A stretch of DNA of 64,000 nucleotides from an uncultured Eubacteriales bacterium. GTDB lineage: Bacteria; Bacillota; Clostridia; Christensenellales; Aristaeellaceae. The notes under the pieces were generated by a model that was not told where the DNA came from, made no database searches, and was given only the letters and a program-made list of their open reading frames with translations. Of this stretch, positions 56,428 to 64,000 are shown piece after piece (the stretch's first letter is position 1; each line of letters starts with the position of its first letter). The translations under genes and the position numbers were made by a program. The DNA is taken from NCBI GenBank assembly GCA_902767565.1, contig CACXHY010000007.1, positions 1-64,000 of the forward strand, written 5' to 3'.

Positions 56428-58926
56428 TCACGCGGTGAAGCTGTATTCCCCCGCGGTCAGGACCGTGGGCTCGTAACCCGGGAGGCAAAGCTCGGCCTCA
56501 CACCCGAAGGGCACGCTGACACGATACCGCCAGGTTCCCTCCTTCGCGGGCTCCCAAGCTGCCGCCCAGGGGCCGGCGGCGGTCTCCAGCCGCATCTCCA
56601 GATGACCGAGACGGACGTCCGGCTTGGGCTCGAGGCGCACGCGCCCGCATCCCGGCGTGATCGGCTGAAAGCCCGCCAGGTGCCGGAACATCCAGGCGCA
56701 GACGGAACCGTAGGCATAGTGGTTGAGGCTGTTCATGCCGTTGTCGGCGATCTTCCCGTCGGGACCCAGGCTGTTCCAGCGTTCCCATACGGTGGTGGCG
56801 CCCAGGTTCACGGCGTACAGCCAGCCCGGGTATTCCTCGTTCAGCAGGAGATCCACCGCCTGCCCGTGCCGGTCGAAGCGGCTGAGGATCTCGCAGAGGA
56901 TCGGTGCGCCGACAAAGCCGGTGGTCAGCTTGCGGCGGGTCTGCTCAAACAGCCTGTCCCACTGGGCGAGGATCACCTCGGGCCTGGGGGACAGTCCCTC
57001 CTCCAGGGCCAGCAGCAGGCCGGTCTGCGTGTTGACGGCACAGCGCCCGCCCGGGGTGATGAAGTCCTCCCGGATGCCCTTGAGGATGGAAGAGGCCAGC
57101 CAGTCGTAGTGCCCGGCTTCCTCGTTCCGACCGAGGAGCCGCGCCGTCTCCGCGGTGATGCGGGTGCTCTTCAGCCATGAAGCGTCGGCGATGAAGCCCT
57201 CGTCCGTGCCGCCGAGGCGCTCGTCCGGGTCGCGGTCGGGGTGGTCCAGGGCCAGCCAGTCACCGAAGTGGAACTGACGCCGCCAGCCGTGGTCGCTGCC
57301 GTCCACCCGGGCGATGTAGTCGATCCAGGCTTTCATGGCCGGGTAGTGCTCCCGAAGGATGCTGAGGTCGCCGCTCATGCGCCACACATTCCAGGGAATG
57401 ACGCAGGTGGCGTCGCCCCACACGCAGCAGCTGTGCCTGTCTTCGCCAAAGGCCGGCACCACGAAGGGGACCGCGCCGTCGGCGGCGTCCTGCTCGCTGC
57501 GCATATCCCGGAGATACTTGCGGTAGAAGGCATAGCAGTCCCTGAAGAAGCAGGCGGTCTCGCTGAATACGTTGGCATCGCCCGTCCACCCCATGCGCTC
57601 ATCCCGCTGGGGGCAGTCGGTGGGCACATCCAGGAAGTTGGAGCGCAGCCCCCACTGGGCATTGGCAATGAGCCGGTTGACCTTCTCGTGCCCGGTGATC
57701 AGACTGCCGGTCGGCGCCAGATCGCTGTGAAGCACAAGGGCCGTGTAATCCTCCTTCTTCAGATCCGGGATGCCCTCTACCTTCACATAGCGGTAGCCGT
57801 AGAAGGTGAAGCAGGGCCGGATCTCACGCTCTTCACCGTCGGCAACATAACGGTATTCCGCCAGAGCCGAGCGCAGATTGCCGCGGTAGAAGCAGCCGTC
57901 CTGCAGGACCTCGCCGAATTGAAGACGGATCCGCGTGCCCTTCGGCTCGCGCACCCGCAGGCGGAAGATGCCCGTGTGGTTCTGCCCCAGGTCGAGCACG
58001 GTCTCGCCTTTGGGCGTACGGATCAGCGCCACGGGCCTGAATTCCCGCTGGACGCGTACGGGCGGGCTCAGGCGGTCCTCCAGCTTGCCGGGGGCATCGG
58101 GAAGAACGGTCACGGCTTCCGGCTCGGTGTCCGGAAGGGTCTCGTCCCGGTGCTCGCCGTCGTAAATGCCGCTGAAGGTCAGGCGGGAACGGGTCACGAA
58201 CCAGCGGTCATCCGAGGGAACGCACACGCTTTCCCCGTCGGCATAGTCCACCCGCATTTCGCAGATCAGCCGCAGATCCCGGCCGTAATAGCCCGGATCC
58301 CCCGGGCGTGACCGATGGTGGAAGCGGCCGGAATACCAGCCCGCGCCGAGCATGATCGTCAGCTCGCCGCCCTGCTTTGCCTGCTCCGTGACGTCGTGGG
58401 TGATCACCTGCCGCCAAGCGTTGTAGTTGTTGCAGTAGGGCGTCATCACCTCGTCGCCGATGCGCTCTCCGTTCCAGGCGGCATCATACAGACCGAGACC
58501 GCAGATGTACAGCCGCGCGCGTTTGATCTCCCTGCCGGCTTCGGGCCGGAAGGTGCGATGGAACACGGGGAGCCGGCCCCCCTCCGCGCAGGTGATCCAC
58601 CGGCCGGTCCAGGGCTCGTCCCGCTTGCCGGTCTCAAAGGCGTGGACCGGGCTTTCCGCCTCGTCACCGGCGTCGGTGCGGGCGGCGACGGTCCATGTGT
58701 ACTCCGTCCGGGGCTTCAGCGGAAGGTCCGCGGCGTACCCCAGGGGAGAGACGTCGGACGTGAAGCCGGTGTCCAGCAGGCAGACCTCACCCTCGCAGAC
58801 CCGCAGACGCGCCTGTGTGACGCGGGTGCCCTCCGCCGACTCGGCGCGCCATGTGAAAACGGGGCGGTCCAGTGCAAAACCGAGCGGATCGTTCAGATGA
58901 TCGACCTGGCAGTGTGTGATACGCAT
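56428..58926 (-). CDS. GH78 alpha-L-rhamnosidase (832 aa)
   Basis: AAGGAG lies 9 nt before the ATG. The order of regions is that of GH78: N-terminal Fn3/beta domains (FALDRPVFTWRAESAEGTRV), the beta-sandwich with LYICGLGLYDAAWNGERIGD, the Ig-like region ILDLGQNHTG-type VLDLGQNHTGIFRL, then the (alpha/alpha)6 barrel with FLDVPTDCPQRDERMGWTGD carrying the catalytic acid and GATTVWERWNSLGPDG near the end. No signal peptide is present, so it works on imported rhamnosides. It is the last gene of a six-gene operon. Confidence 0.94.
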   Translation of the reverse strand: MRITHCQVDHLNDPLGFALDRPVFTWRAESAEGTRVTQARLRVCEGEVCLLDTGFTSDVSPLGYAADLPLKPRTEYTWTVAARTDAGDEAESPVHAFETGKRDEPWTGRWITCAEGGRLPVFHRTFRPEAGREIKRARLYICGLGLYDAAWNGERIGDEVMTPYCNNYNAWRQVITHDVTEQAKQGGELTIMLGAGWYSGRFHHRSRPGDPGYYGRDLRLICEMRVDYADGESVCVPSDDRWFVTRSRLTFSGIYDGEHRDETLPDTEPEAVTVLPDAPGKLEDRLSPPVRVQREFRPVALIRTPKGETVLDLGQNHTGIFRLRVREPKGTRIRLQFGEVLQDGCFYRGNLRSALAEYRYVADGEEREIRPCFTFYGYRYVKVEGIPDLKKEDYTALVLHSDLAPTGSLITGHEKVNRLIANAQWGLRSNFLDVPTDCPQRDERMGWTGDANVFSETACFFRDCYAFYRKYLRDMRSEQDAADGAVPFVVPAFGEDRHSCCVWGDATCVIPWNVWRMSGDLSILREHYPAMKAWIDYIARVDGSDHGWRRQFHFGDWLALDHPDRDPDERLGGTDEGFIADASWLKSTRITAETARLLGRNEEAGHYDWLASSILKGIREDFITPGGRCAVNTQTGLLLALEEGLSPRPEVILAQWDRLFEQTRRKLTTGFVGAPILCEILSRFDRHGQAVDLLLNEEYPGWLYAVNLGATTVWERWNSLGPDGKIADNGMNSLNHYAYGSVCAWMFRHLAGFQPITPGCGRVRLEPKPDVRLGHLEMRLETAAGPWAAAWEPAKEGTWRYRVSVPFGCEAELCLPGYEPTVLTAGEYSFTA

Positions 58927-58971
58927 AGCGCTGATCTCCTTGTCATCCGGTCGGGCGTCATATCCCGATGC

Positions 58972-59271
58972 CTATATCTCTTCCAGTTCCCCGCGGTATC
59001 CGTCGATGCCGCCGATGGAGTGCACGTTTTCGTAGCCCATGGCTGTCAGCAGGGCTTCCGCCTGCCAGCTGCGCATGCCGGCATAACAGTAGAGAAAAAG
59101 CGGGGTGTCATAGTCGGCCAGCTCGGCCAGATCTTCCCGCAGTGTATTCAGGCTCAGATTGACCGCGCCGGGGACGAAGCCGGCTTCATAATCCTCCGGG
59201 TCGCGCAAGTCGATCAGCAGCGCGCCGGGCGTCTGCCGAAAAAGGGCCAGGCCTTCCGAAAACTCGCTCAT
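58972..59271 (-). CDS. Rhodanese-like single-domain protein (99 aa)
   Basis: GAGG lies 6 nt before the ATG at 59271, 13 nt after the recO stop. The fold is shown by LLIDLRDPEDYEAGFVPGAV, the active-site loop LFLYCYAGMRSWQAE with the catalytic Cys, and YENVHSIGGIDGYRG. Rhodanese domains carry persulfide sulfur. No partner gene of sulfur metabolism is adjacent. The length is typical of GlpE-like proteins. Confidence 0.9.
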   Translation of the reverse strand: MSEFSEGLALFRQTPGALLIDLRDPEDYEAGFVPGAVNLSLNTLREDLAELADYDTPLFLYCYAGMRSWQAEALLTAMGYENVHSIGGIDGYRGELEEI

Positions 59272-59284
59272 GTTCTGCCTCGAT

Positions 59285-60046
59285 TCATTCAGGCTGTACT
59301 CGCGCGGAGCCGTTTCCCGCGGGAGGAGCTTCCGGCGGCTGCACGCGCAGGGGCTTATCCAGACGTGCTCCCACATACCGTTCCATCAGTGCGAGCGGCG
59401 CCGTGCGCTCCGCGTCCTCGACCCACGCGGAGCATCCGGTCTCGAGGACATGCCGGAGGAACGCACGCTCCGACGGCGCGATGAGCGGCGCGTCGGCCTG
59501 CCGGTGCCTTCCGCAGACCAGCCCGCCCTCGCGCAGATCCAGCGCGGCCGGCGCGCCGTCGGCGATGCGTTCCCCGCAGACGACGCAGTGCCGCAGCCGC
59601 GGGCGGTATCCCTGCGTGTTCGCAAAATGCGCCAGGAAGCCGGACAGCAGCGGGACCCAAGGCTGGTCGGAGAAGGTCAGGCGGCTGAGCGTATGGAGCA
59701 GCAGCATGAACAGCTCCTGGCTGTTCTCGCCGGGCTGTATCGCCGCCTCGCAGAGATTCAGCATGTACATGCCGGCGTTCAGCCTCTCCCAGTCGTTGCG
59801 GAGGGGATAGAAGTTCTCGATCAGCGAGAAGCCGGTGACGGTATAGCGTCCGCCCTTTTCAAACAACTCAAAATCCCCCAGCGTGAACAGCTCCGACGCA
59901 CGGAGCAGCCGGGATCTGGGTCTCCGGCAGCCGTGAGCGGCGGCTTCGATCAGCCCTCTGGTGGGGGAGAAAAGCGTCAGCATCCGGTCCCGCTCTCCAT
60001 AGTTGGCATAGCGGAGGACGATGGCGGTTTTTTCGGTCTGTTTCAT
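59285..60046 (-). CDS. recO: DNA repair protein RecO (253 aa)
   Basis: RecO anneals single strands and loads RecA with RecF/RecR. The N-terminal OB fold is KQTEKTAIVLRYANYGERDR, MLTLFSPTRGLIEAAAHG. A helical middle follows (SQELFMLLLHTLSRL), and the zinc finger CVVCGERI ... GGLVCGRHR is intact. The ATG at 60046 has GAGG 5 nt upstream. It lies 10 nt after the caspase-like gene and 13 nt before the rhodanese gene. Confidence 0.92.
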   Translation of the reverse strand: MKQTEKTAIVLRYANYGERDRMLTLFSPTRGLIEAAAHGCRRPRSRLLRASELFTLGDFELFEKGGRYTVTGFSLIENFYPLRNDWERLNAGMYMLNLCEAAIQPGENSQELFMLLLHTLSRLTFSDQPWVPLLSGFLAHFANTQGYRPRLRHCVVCGERIADGAPAALDLREGGLVCGRHRQADAPLIAPSERAFLRHVLETGCSAWVEDAERTAPLALMERYVGARLDKPLRVQPPEAPPAGNGSARVQPE

Positions 60047-60056
60047 GAAGACCTCG

Positions 60057-61241
60057 TCAGCGGTAGCGGAAGGGGGCAAACCACGTGCAGTTCGCGGGAT
60101 AGCAGGCGGCGTTCTGCGGCTCGACGTAGTCTGCCAGAGCGGGATCCGATGTGTCGGCCAGGGCGTGGTCCCTGGCGTACACAAAGGCCTCGGTAAAACT
60201 GATCGCCATGTCGCCGTCGGTGTCGGCCGGCGGAGCGGTCCAGTAATAGCCGGGCACCACGTAGCCGATCCCGGTCAGAAGGTTGCCGGTGAAAACGCCG
60301 TAGGACCTGTCATCATACGGGAACTCCCAGCTGGATTCGTTGGCCGCCGCGGCAACCATCACATAGTATTCGGATCCGGTAAGATTGCCGCCGCGGCTGT
60401 GCGTCGCAAAGGGGGCGATCATTCCGCTGACGAAGGAAGCCGGGGAGGACGCGTCCTCGGCCGGTTCCTCGCCCTCCGCGCTGTCCGCTGTCTGAACGGT
60501 CTCGCCGGTCAGAAGACCGCCGGAGTTGCACGCGTCGATGATCACGATCTTCCGGCCGGGAACCTTGTTCAGCGCGTTCTTCAGATTGTCGGCGAAGCAG
60601 GCTCCGTTGTCGGTCCCCACCAGACAGCTGCCGTATCCGCTCAGGAAGTAGCCGTGGCCGGAGTAATAGACCAGAGAAACATCGTTTGCGGTGGCGTCCG
60701 CAAAGGTGGAGCTGATCGCGGTGGGAATGGCTTTGGCCGACAGGTTGGAGCATACCGTGATCTCCCAGGGCGTGCCGCTCAGCCCGGTGAGGCAGGTGGA
60801 CATATCCTGAACATCATAGCGCGGCCCGTCCAGGTCATATTCATCGCCCGCGTAATCGTAATTGGCGATCAGCAGGGCCCGGTAGCGCGTCTCAGCCTGG
60901 TAATCCAGCCTGTTCGCCAGCGCGTATGCGTGCGCCGGCGAGCCGGGGGTCGTGCGGATCAGCAGAGAGGGACCGCAGCCGGCAAAAGCAGAGTCCCCGA
61001 TGACCGCATCTCCCTCGATATCGACGATCGCAAGGCTGCCGCAGTTCATGAATGCCCGCTCGCCGACAGACTCTGTGCCCGCGGGCAGATACACGTATTC
61101 GATGGAAGCGTCACCCATAAAGGCCTCATCTTCGATCGATACGAGAGAGATCGGGAAAAAAAGCATCGTATCCGCAAGGCAGGAAAACGGCAGGACCAGA
61201 ATGAGCAGGAGGCTCAGGATCCGAACGACGGATTTCATCAT
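60057..61241 (-). CDS. Secreted caspase-like (C14) peptidase with N-terminal LRR_5 segment (394 aa)
   Basis: AAGGAG lies 7 nt before the ATG at 61241. A signal peptide (LSLLLILVLPFSCLA) is followed by a short BspA-type leucine-rich stretch (IEDEAFMGDASIEYVYLPAG, ERAFMNCGSLAIVDI). The caspase/metacaspase domain has RALLIANYDY, the catalytic His in LVYYSGHGYFLSG and the catalytic Cys in IVIIDACNSGG. An acidic loop (DSAEGEEPAEDASS) is inserted after the Cys. Target and activation are unknown. It lies between cinA and recO in one operon. Confidence 0.87.
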   Translation of the reverse strand: MMKSVVRILSLLLILVLPFSCLADTMLFFPISLVSIEDEAFMGDASIEYVYLPAGTESVGERAFMNCGSLAIVDIEGDAVIGDSAFAGCGPSLLIRTTPGSPAHAYALANRLDYQAETRYRALLIANYDYAGDEYDLDGPRYDVQDMSTCLTGLSGTPWEITVCSNLSAKAIPTAISSTFADATANDVSLVYYSGHGYFLSGYGSCLVGTDNGACFADNLKNALNKVPGRKIVIIDACNSGGLLTGETVQTADSAEGEEPAEDASSPASFVSGMIAPFATHSRGGNLTGSEYYVMVAAAANESSWEFPYDDRSYGVFTGNLLTGIGYVVPGYYWTAPPADTDGDMAISFTEAFVYARDHALADTSDPALADYVEPQNAACYPANCTWFAPFRYR

Positions 61242-61269
61242 CACAAAACTCCTTGTGCGTATCGGTGCG

Positions 61270-62436
61270 TCAATGCTTTCCGGAGCGGATCGGAGAAGCA
61301 ATGACGGACAGTGCCAGGTGAAGGGCATGTTTTGCGGTCAGCGTACGAACGCGGTATACGTCACCCGTCAGGTGAAGAGACAGTGATCTCTCCCGGCCGG
61401 CACCCGAGAACAGGATCCGGGTCTCATCATCTCCGGCGATGGCGGCGAGACCGCAATCCGCGCCGAAACGCGTGCGGATCTCCTGTGCGGAGGCGGATCC
61501 GGTATCGTGAGCCCGGGGCAGGATCAGCGCGGCGCGGAGCATTTCATCGGCGCCGGGAGCGGAGCTTAGTTCCGACGCGATCAGCCCGCCGGTGGCTTCA
61601 TCCAGCAGGACCAGGGTGAGTCCGCGGCGCCGGAAGGCTTCCGCGCAGCTCTTTGCCAGGGAACCTTCGTCATCGTCTTCCACCGCGTAGACCGTATCGC
61701 CCAGGCGCCGGCAGACTTCGGCCTCCACGGGACGCAGCAGCGCGCGGCAGCTTTCCGCATCTTCTCCCGAGGCGGTCAGCCGCAGCATGACCTCGCCGGT
61801 GGAGCAGTAGGGACTGAGCGAGGGATTGCCGCCCAGCTCCAGATCCCGCAGCTTCTCATCCACAGCGGATTCACCCATGCCGAAGATGTGGATGTAGCGG
61901 CTGAGGATCACCCGGCCGGAGAGGGAGGCCAGCCAGGGCGATACCTGTTCGCGGAACAGCGGTTCAAGCTCGCGGGGCGGCCCGGGAAGATGGATGATGG
62001 TCTTTCCTTCGCCGGCCGGCACGATGGCGCCCGGCGCCGTGCCGTAAGGGTTCAGGATCAGCCGGGTCCCCGGAACGAAGAGCGTCTGGGAGAGATTGTT
62101 GGCGTGCATTTCGCGCCCATACTCGCGGAAACGCTGACGCACCATGGCCTCGGCCTCCGGGAAGGGGACAAGCTCCCGTCCCAGCACGCGGGCGGCGGCG
62201 CGCTTTGTGATGTCGTCCGCCGTGGGGCCGAGTCCCCCGCTGGTGATCACCACATCGGCGCGGGACAGGGCCAGCCGGTAGGCGTCCTCCAGACGCTCGG
62301 CATTGTCACCCACCACCGTCTGATGATACTGGCTGATGCCGAGGGCTGCCAGCTGCCGGGAGAGAAAGCGGGCGTTGGTGTTCAGGATCTGCCCCATCAG
62401 CAGCTCTGTGCCGACGCAGAGAATTTCAGCGATCAA
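61270..62436 (-). CDS. cinA: CinA-family protein (388 aa)
   Basis: Translation starts at TTG with GGAGAG 6 nt upstream. The N-terminal MoCF-like domain has ILCVGTELLMGQILNTNARF, VITSGGLGPTADDITKRAAA and NPYGTAPGAIVPAGEGKTII. The C-terminal PncC-like domain (nicotinamide-mononucleotide deamidase in other CinAs) is degenerate: the usual ESCTGG is DEATGG, so the Ser-Cys pair is missing. It probably keeps a pyrophosphatase-type N-terminal activity without the deamidase. It overlaps no neighbour and is the second gene of the operon. Confidence 0.88.
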   Translation of the reverse strand: MIAEILCVGTELLMGQILNTNARFLSRQLAALGISQYHQTVVGDNAERLEDAYRLALSRADVVITSGGLGPTADDITKRAAARVLGRELVPFPEAEAMVRQRFREYGREMHANNLSQTLFVPGTRLILNPYGTAPGAIVPAGEGKTIIHLPGPPRELEPLFREQVSPWLASLSGRVILSRYIHIFGMGESAVDEKLRDLELGGNPSLSPYCSTGEVMLRLTASGEDAESCRALLRPVEAEVCRRLGDTVYAVEDDDEGSLAKSCAEAFRRRGLTLVLLDEATGGLIASELSSAPGADEMLRAALILPRAHDTGSASAQEIRTRFGADCGLAAIAGDDETRILFSGAGRERSLSLHLTGDVYRVRTLTAKHALHLALSVIASPIRSGKH

Positions 62437-62457
62437 GTGCGTCTCTCCTCGGTCTCG

Positions 62458-63582
62458 TCAGGGTTCCGGGAACCAGTAGATCCGGTTTTTCTTGCAGTAG
62501 TCGATGATCTCGTAGTTGTTGTGGATGTGCAGGATGAAGTGCGGGCAATCCGCGAAAGCATCTTCGCCGATCATGACCAGCGGAACGCCCACATGCAGAG
62601 CGTACAGGTTGGTGCATCCGGCGAAAGCCCGGGCGCCGATGGACCGCAGCCAGTATCCGTCCGCGACGGTAGCATAGCGAAGGGCGGTGCAGCCCTCGAA
62701 GGCGCTGTCCCCGACGGTGGTCACGCTGGTGAGCTTCACTTCGTTGAGCGAAGTGCAGCCGGCGAAAGCTCTCGCGCCGATGGTCTTGATTTCCCTCGGG
62801 AAGGTGACGCTGACAAGACCCGTATTACCGGCAAAGGCGTCTTCCGCGACGGCTGTGACGGGACGGCCCCGGTCATCCGCGGTGGGGAGGACGAGATCGA
62901 CATCATCGCCCCGATAGCCCGAGATGGCGACCGCGCCGTCCGCTTCGCTGAAAAGCCAGGGGCCGGAGGCGGCGTCAACGCTTTCATCGGCATCGGCAAG
63001 GTCTGTTCCGGTGGCTTCGGTCGCGTTGTCCGCAGCTTCGGTCTCGCCGGCAAGGTCCGTTTCGGTCGCTTCGATCGTGCTGTCAGCAGCCTCGGCGTCG
63101 GTGGCAAGGTCCGTGCCGGTGGCTTCGGCCGTGCCCTCCGCAGGCTCGACGACAGCGGCGAGATCGGTGTCGGTGGCTTCGGCCGTGCTCTCCGCGGCCC
63201 TGGTATCAACGGCAAGGTCTGTGCCGGTGGCTTTTTCGGCGTCCGTGATCGCTTCGTCGGCGGCTGCGGGATCTTCGGCGAGATCGGAGCCTGTCGCGGT
63301 CTCGGCGTCCGTTTCATCAGGTGCGGCGAGATCGGTGCCCGTTACAGCCTCGTCGGCGGCCGCGGAGGCATCGGTGAGATCGGGGTCTGTCGCGGTCTCG
63401 GCGGGGATCGTCTTCTCGGCGTCTTCCGTGTCCGTGCCGGCGCTTGCAGTCACCTCGGCAGCGGGCATGAGATGTGCCGGAAGCCAGCTGTATTGACCGG
63501 CGATCAGCCACAGCGCGCCGCATACCGCGGCCATGCCGATCACCGAGAGCAGGATCGTCCAGATCAAAGTCTTTTTCTTCAT
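62458..63582 (-). CDS. Membrane-anchored BspA-type LRR_5 protein with acidic TDLA repeats (374 aa)
   Basis: AGGAGG lies 9 nt before the ATG at 63582. An N-terminal membrane segment (LIWTILLSVIGMAAVCGALW) is followed by an acidic stretch (residues ~45-215) made of about eight imperfect units around ATGTDLA. The C-terminal ~140 residues are LRR_5 repeats (VTFPREIKTIGARAFAGCTS, LNEVKLTSVTTVGDSAFEGC) ending in IIDYCKKNRIYWFPEP. It probably displays the LRR domain outside the cell on a flexible stalk. It is the first gene of the operon. Confidence 0.83.
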   Translation of the reverse strand: MKKKTLIWTILLSVIGMAAVCGALWLIAGQYSWLPAHLMPAAEVTASAGTDTEDAEKTIPAETATDPDLTDASAAADEAVTGTDLAAPDETDAETATGSDLAEDPAAADEAITDAEKATGTDLAVDTRAAESTAEATDTDLAAVVEPAEGTAEATGTDLATDAEAADSTIEATETDLAGETEAADNATEATGTDLADADESVDAASGPWLFSEADGAVAISGYRGDDVDLVLPTADDRGRPVTAVAEDAFAGNTGLVSVTFPREIKTIGARAFAGCTSLNEVKLTSVTTVGDSAFEGCTALRYATVADGYWLRSIGARAFAGCTNLYALHVGVPLVMIGEDAFADCPHFILHIHNNYEIIDYCKKNRIYWFPEP

Positions 63583-63609
63583 ATCAGGATCCCTCCTTGC
63601 GATGGGAAA

Positions 63610-63638
63610 ATTGTACTTGAAAACAGCCGCCTTGTCAA
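63610..63638 (-). promoter_or_regulatory. Promoter of the LRR_5-cinA-caspase-recO-rhodanese-GH78 operon
   Basis: On the minus strand TTGACA (63633-63638) and TACAAT (63610-63615) are 17 bases apart, 28 bases before the first start codon. Spacings inside the operon are 10-45 nt and no internal promoter is obvious. Confidence 0.85.
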
Positions 63639-63829
63639 CAATCCGATTCGCTGAACATGGGCGGACGGCGCGGCCTGCATGTGCAGGTCCGGACGCTGTT
63701 CGGCGAAGAACGGATCCCGTTTTCACAGAGTTTTCACATGCGCGTCAGGCCCCCGTCGGATTCGGCGGATAGGATGAGAACGTGCTCCGGGGAGACCCGG
63801 GGACACCGCGAGGAAAGGAAGTGTACGCG

Positions 63830-64000
63830 ATGTGCGCAGACATGCGGTTTCAAAGCACCTTTGCCCGGGTGGAAAAGAAATTCGTTCTCACCGCCGGACA
63901 AGCGGACGGCGTCATCCGTGCCCTGAACGATCACGGCTTTCGGGAAAACGTCTTCGGGAGCCCGCTGATCCAAAGCGTCTATTACGACACGCCTGATTTC
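63830..64000 (+). CDS. VTC-domain (polyphosphate polymerase-type) protein, 5' part
   Basis: The ATG at 63830 follows GGAAGG by about 9 nt, and the frame stays open to the window end (57 codons). FARVEKKFVLTAGQADGVIR and SVYYDTPDF match the start of VTC domains, which in the eukaryotic Vtc4 polymerise ATP-derived phosphate; bacterial members are often near CotH or polyphosphate genes. The catalytic core lies beyond the window, so activity cannot be judged. Confidence 0.75.
   Translation, partial: MCADMRFQSTFARVEKKFVLTAGQADGVIRALNDHGFRENVFGSPLIQSVYYDTPDF

Overview
This 64-kb window is high-GC (roughly 60%) bacterial DNA. Starts are usually preceded by strong AGGAGG-type ribosome-binding sites, many promoters match TTGACA-17-TATAAT, and intergenic gaps are short. 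A glgB-glgC-glgD-glgA operon with the GlgD paralogue, secreted leucine-rich-repeat (BspA/InlB-like) proteins, an ECF transporter S component, and plant-glycan hydrolases (GH10, GH43, GH78, GH140-like) together point to a gut or rumen Clostridia-type Firmicute. I cannot name the species. I see no rRNA, no intact tRNA, no CRISPR array and no complete prophage.

Layout. (1) 1-13,130 is a decaying accessory region. It holds an AraC regulator with an internal deletion, shreds of an ABC1/AarF kinase, two homologous ~215-nt structured RNAs flanking two double-glycine-leader small proteins, a rearranged HipA-type module with a palindromic operator on its promoter, a gene bracketed by two dead tyrosine-integrase 3' ends, an N-terminally truncated rtcB, an APH-type kinase, several small stress or accessory genes, a frameshifted DUF3795 gene, and two dispersed-repeat families. 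One family is a 207-bp MITE with perfect 8-bp target duplications. The other carries an outward-facing promoter. (2) 13,164-17,621: a secreted GH10 xylanase, whose leader carries a MITE, faces a three-gene minus-strand unit (nucleotidyltransferase-like, XRE/S24-like regulator, STAS-phosphotransferase fusion). (3) 17,667-25,825: glycogen synthesis operon glgBCDA, then typA/bipA on a consensus promoter. (4) 25,901-36,307: a giant secreted LRR/InlB-repeat protein, a small exported protein, rarA, two membrane proteins, sdaAB, a PHP phosphatase and a coiled-coil protein. (5) 36,323-42,218: minus-strand GH43 and a secreted set (SH3-like, M15 peptidase, lipase). (6) 42,405-51,068: two GNATs, TfoX-N, an orphan leader-peptide gene, a GH140-like glycosidase and five class I methyltransferases. 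(7) 51,133-56,392: orphan LytTR regulator, CHAP-asnA pair, ECF S component with an IlvD/EDD dehydratase. (8) 56,428-63,638: a tightly packed six-gene minus-strand operon (LRR_5 protein, cinA, secreted caspase-like protein, recO, rhodanese, GH78), followed at the right edge by the start of a VTC-domain gene.

How the parts fit. The core segments serve storage-glycan synthesis, extracellular plant-polysaccharide breakdown and surface proteins. The left 13 kb records repeated insertion, deletion and small-element transposition. The least explained items are the paired structured RNAs with leader peptides between them, the 207-bp MITE family, and the promoter-bearing dispersed repeat.
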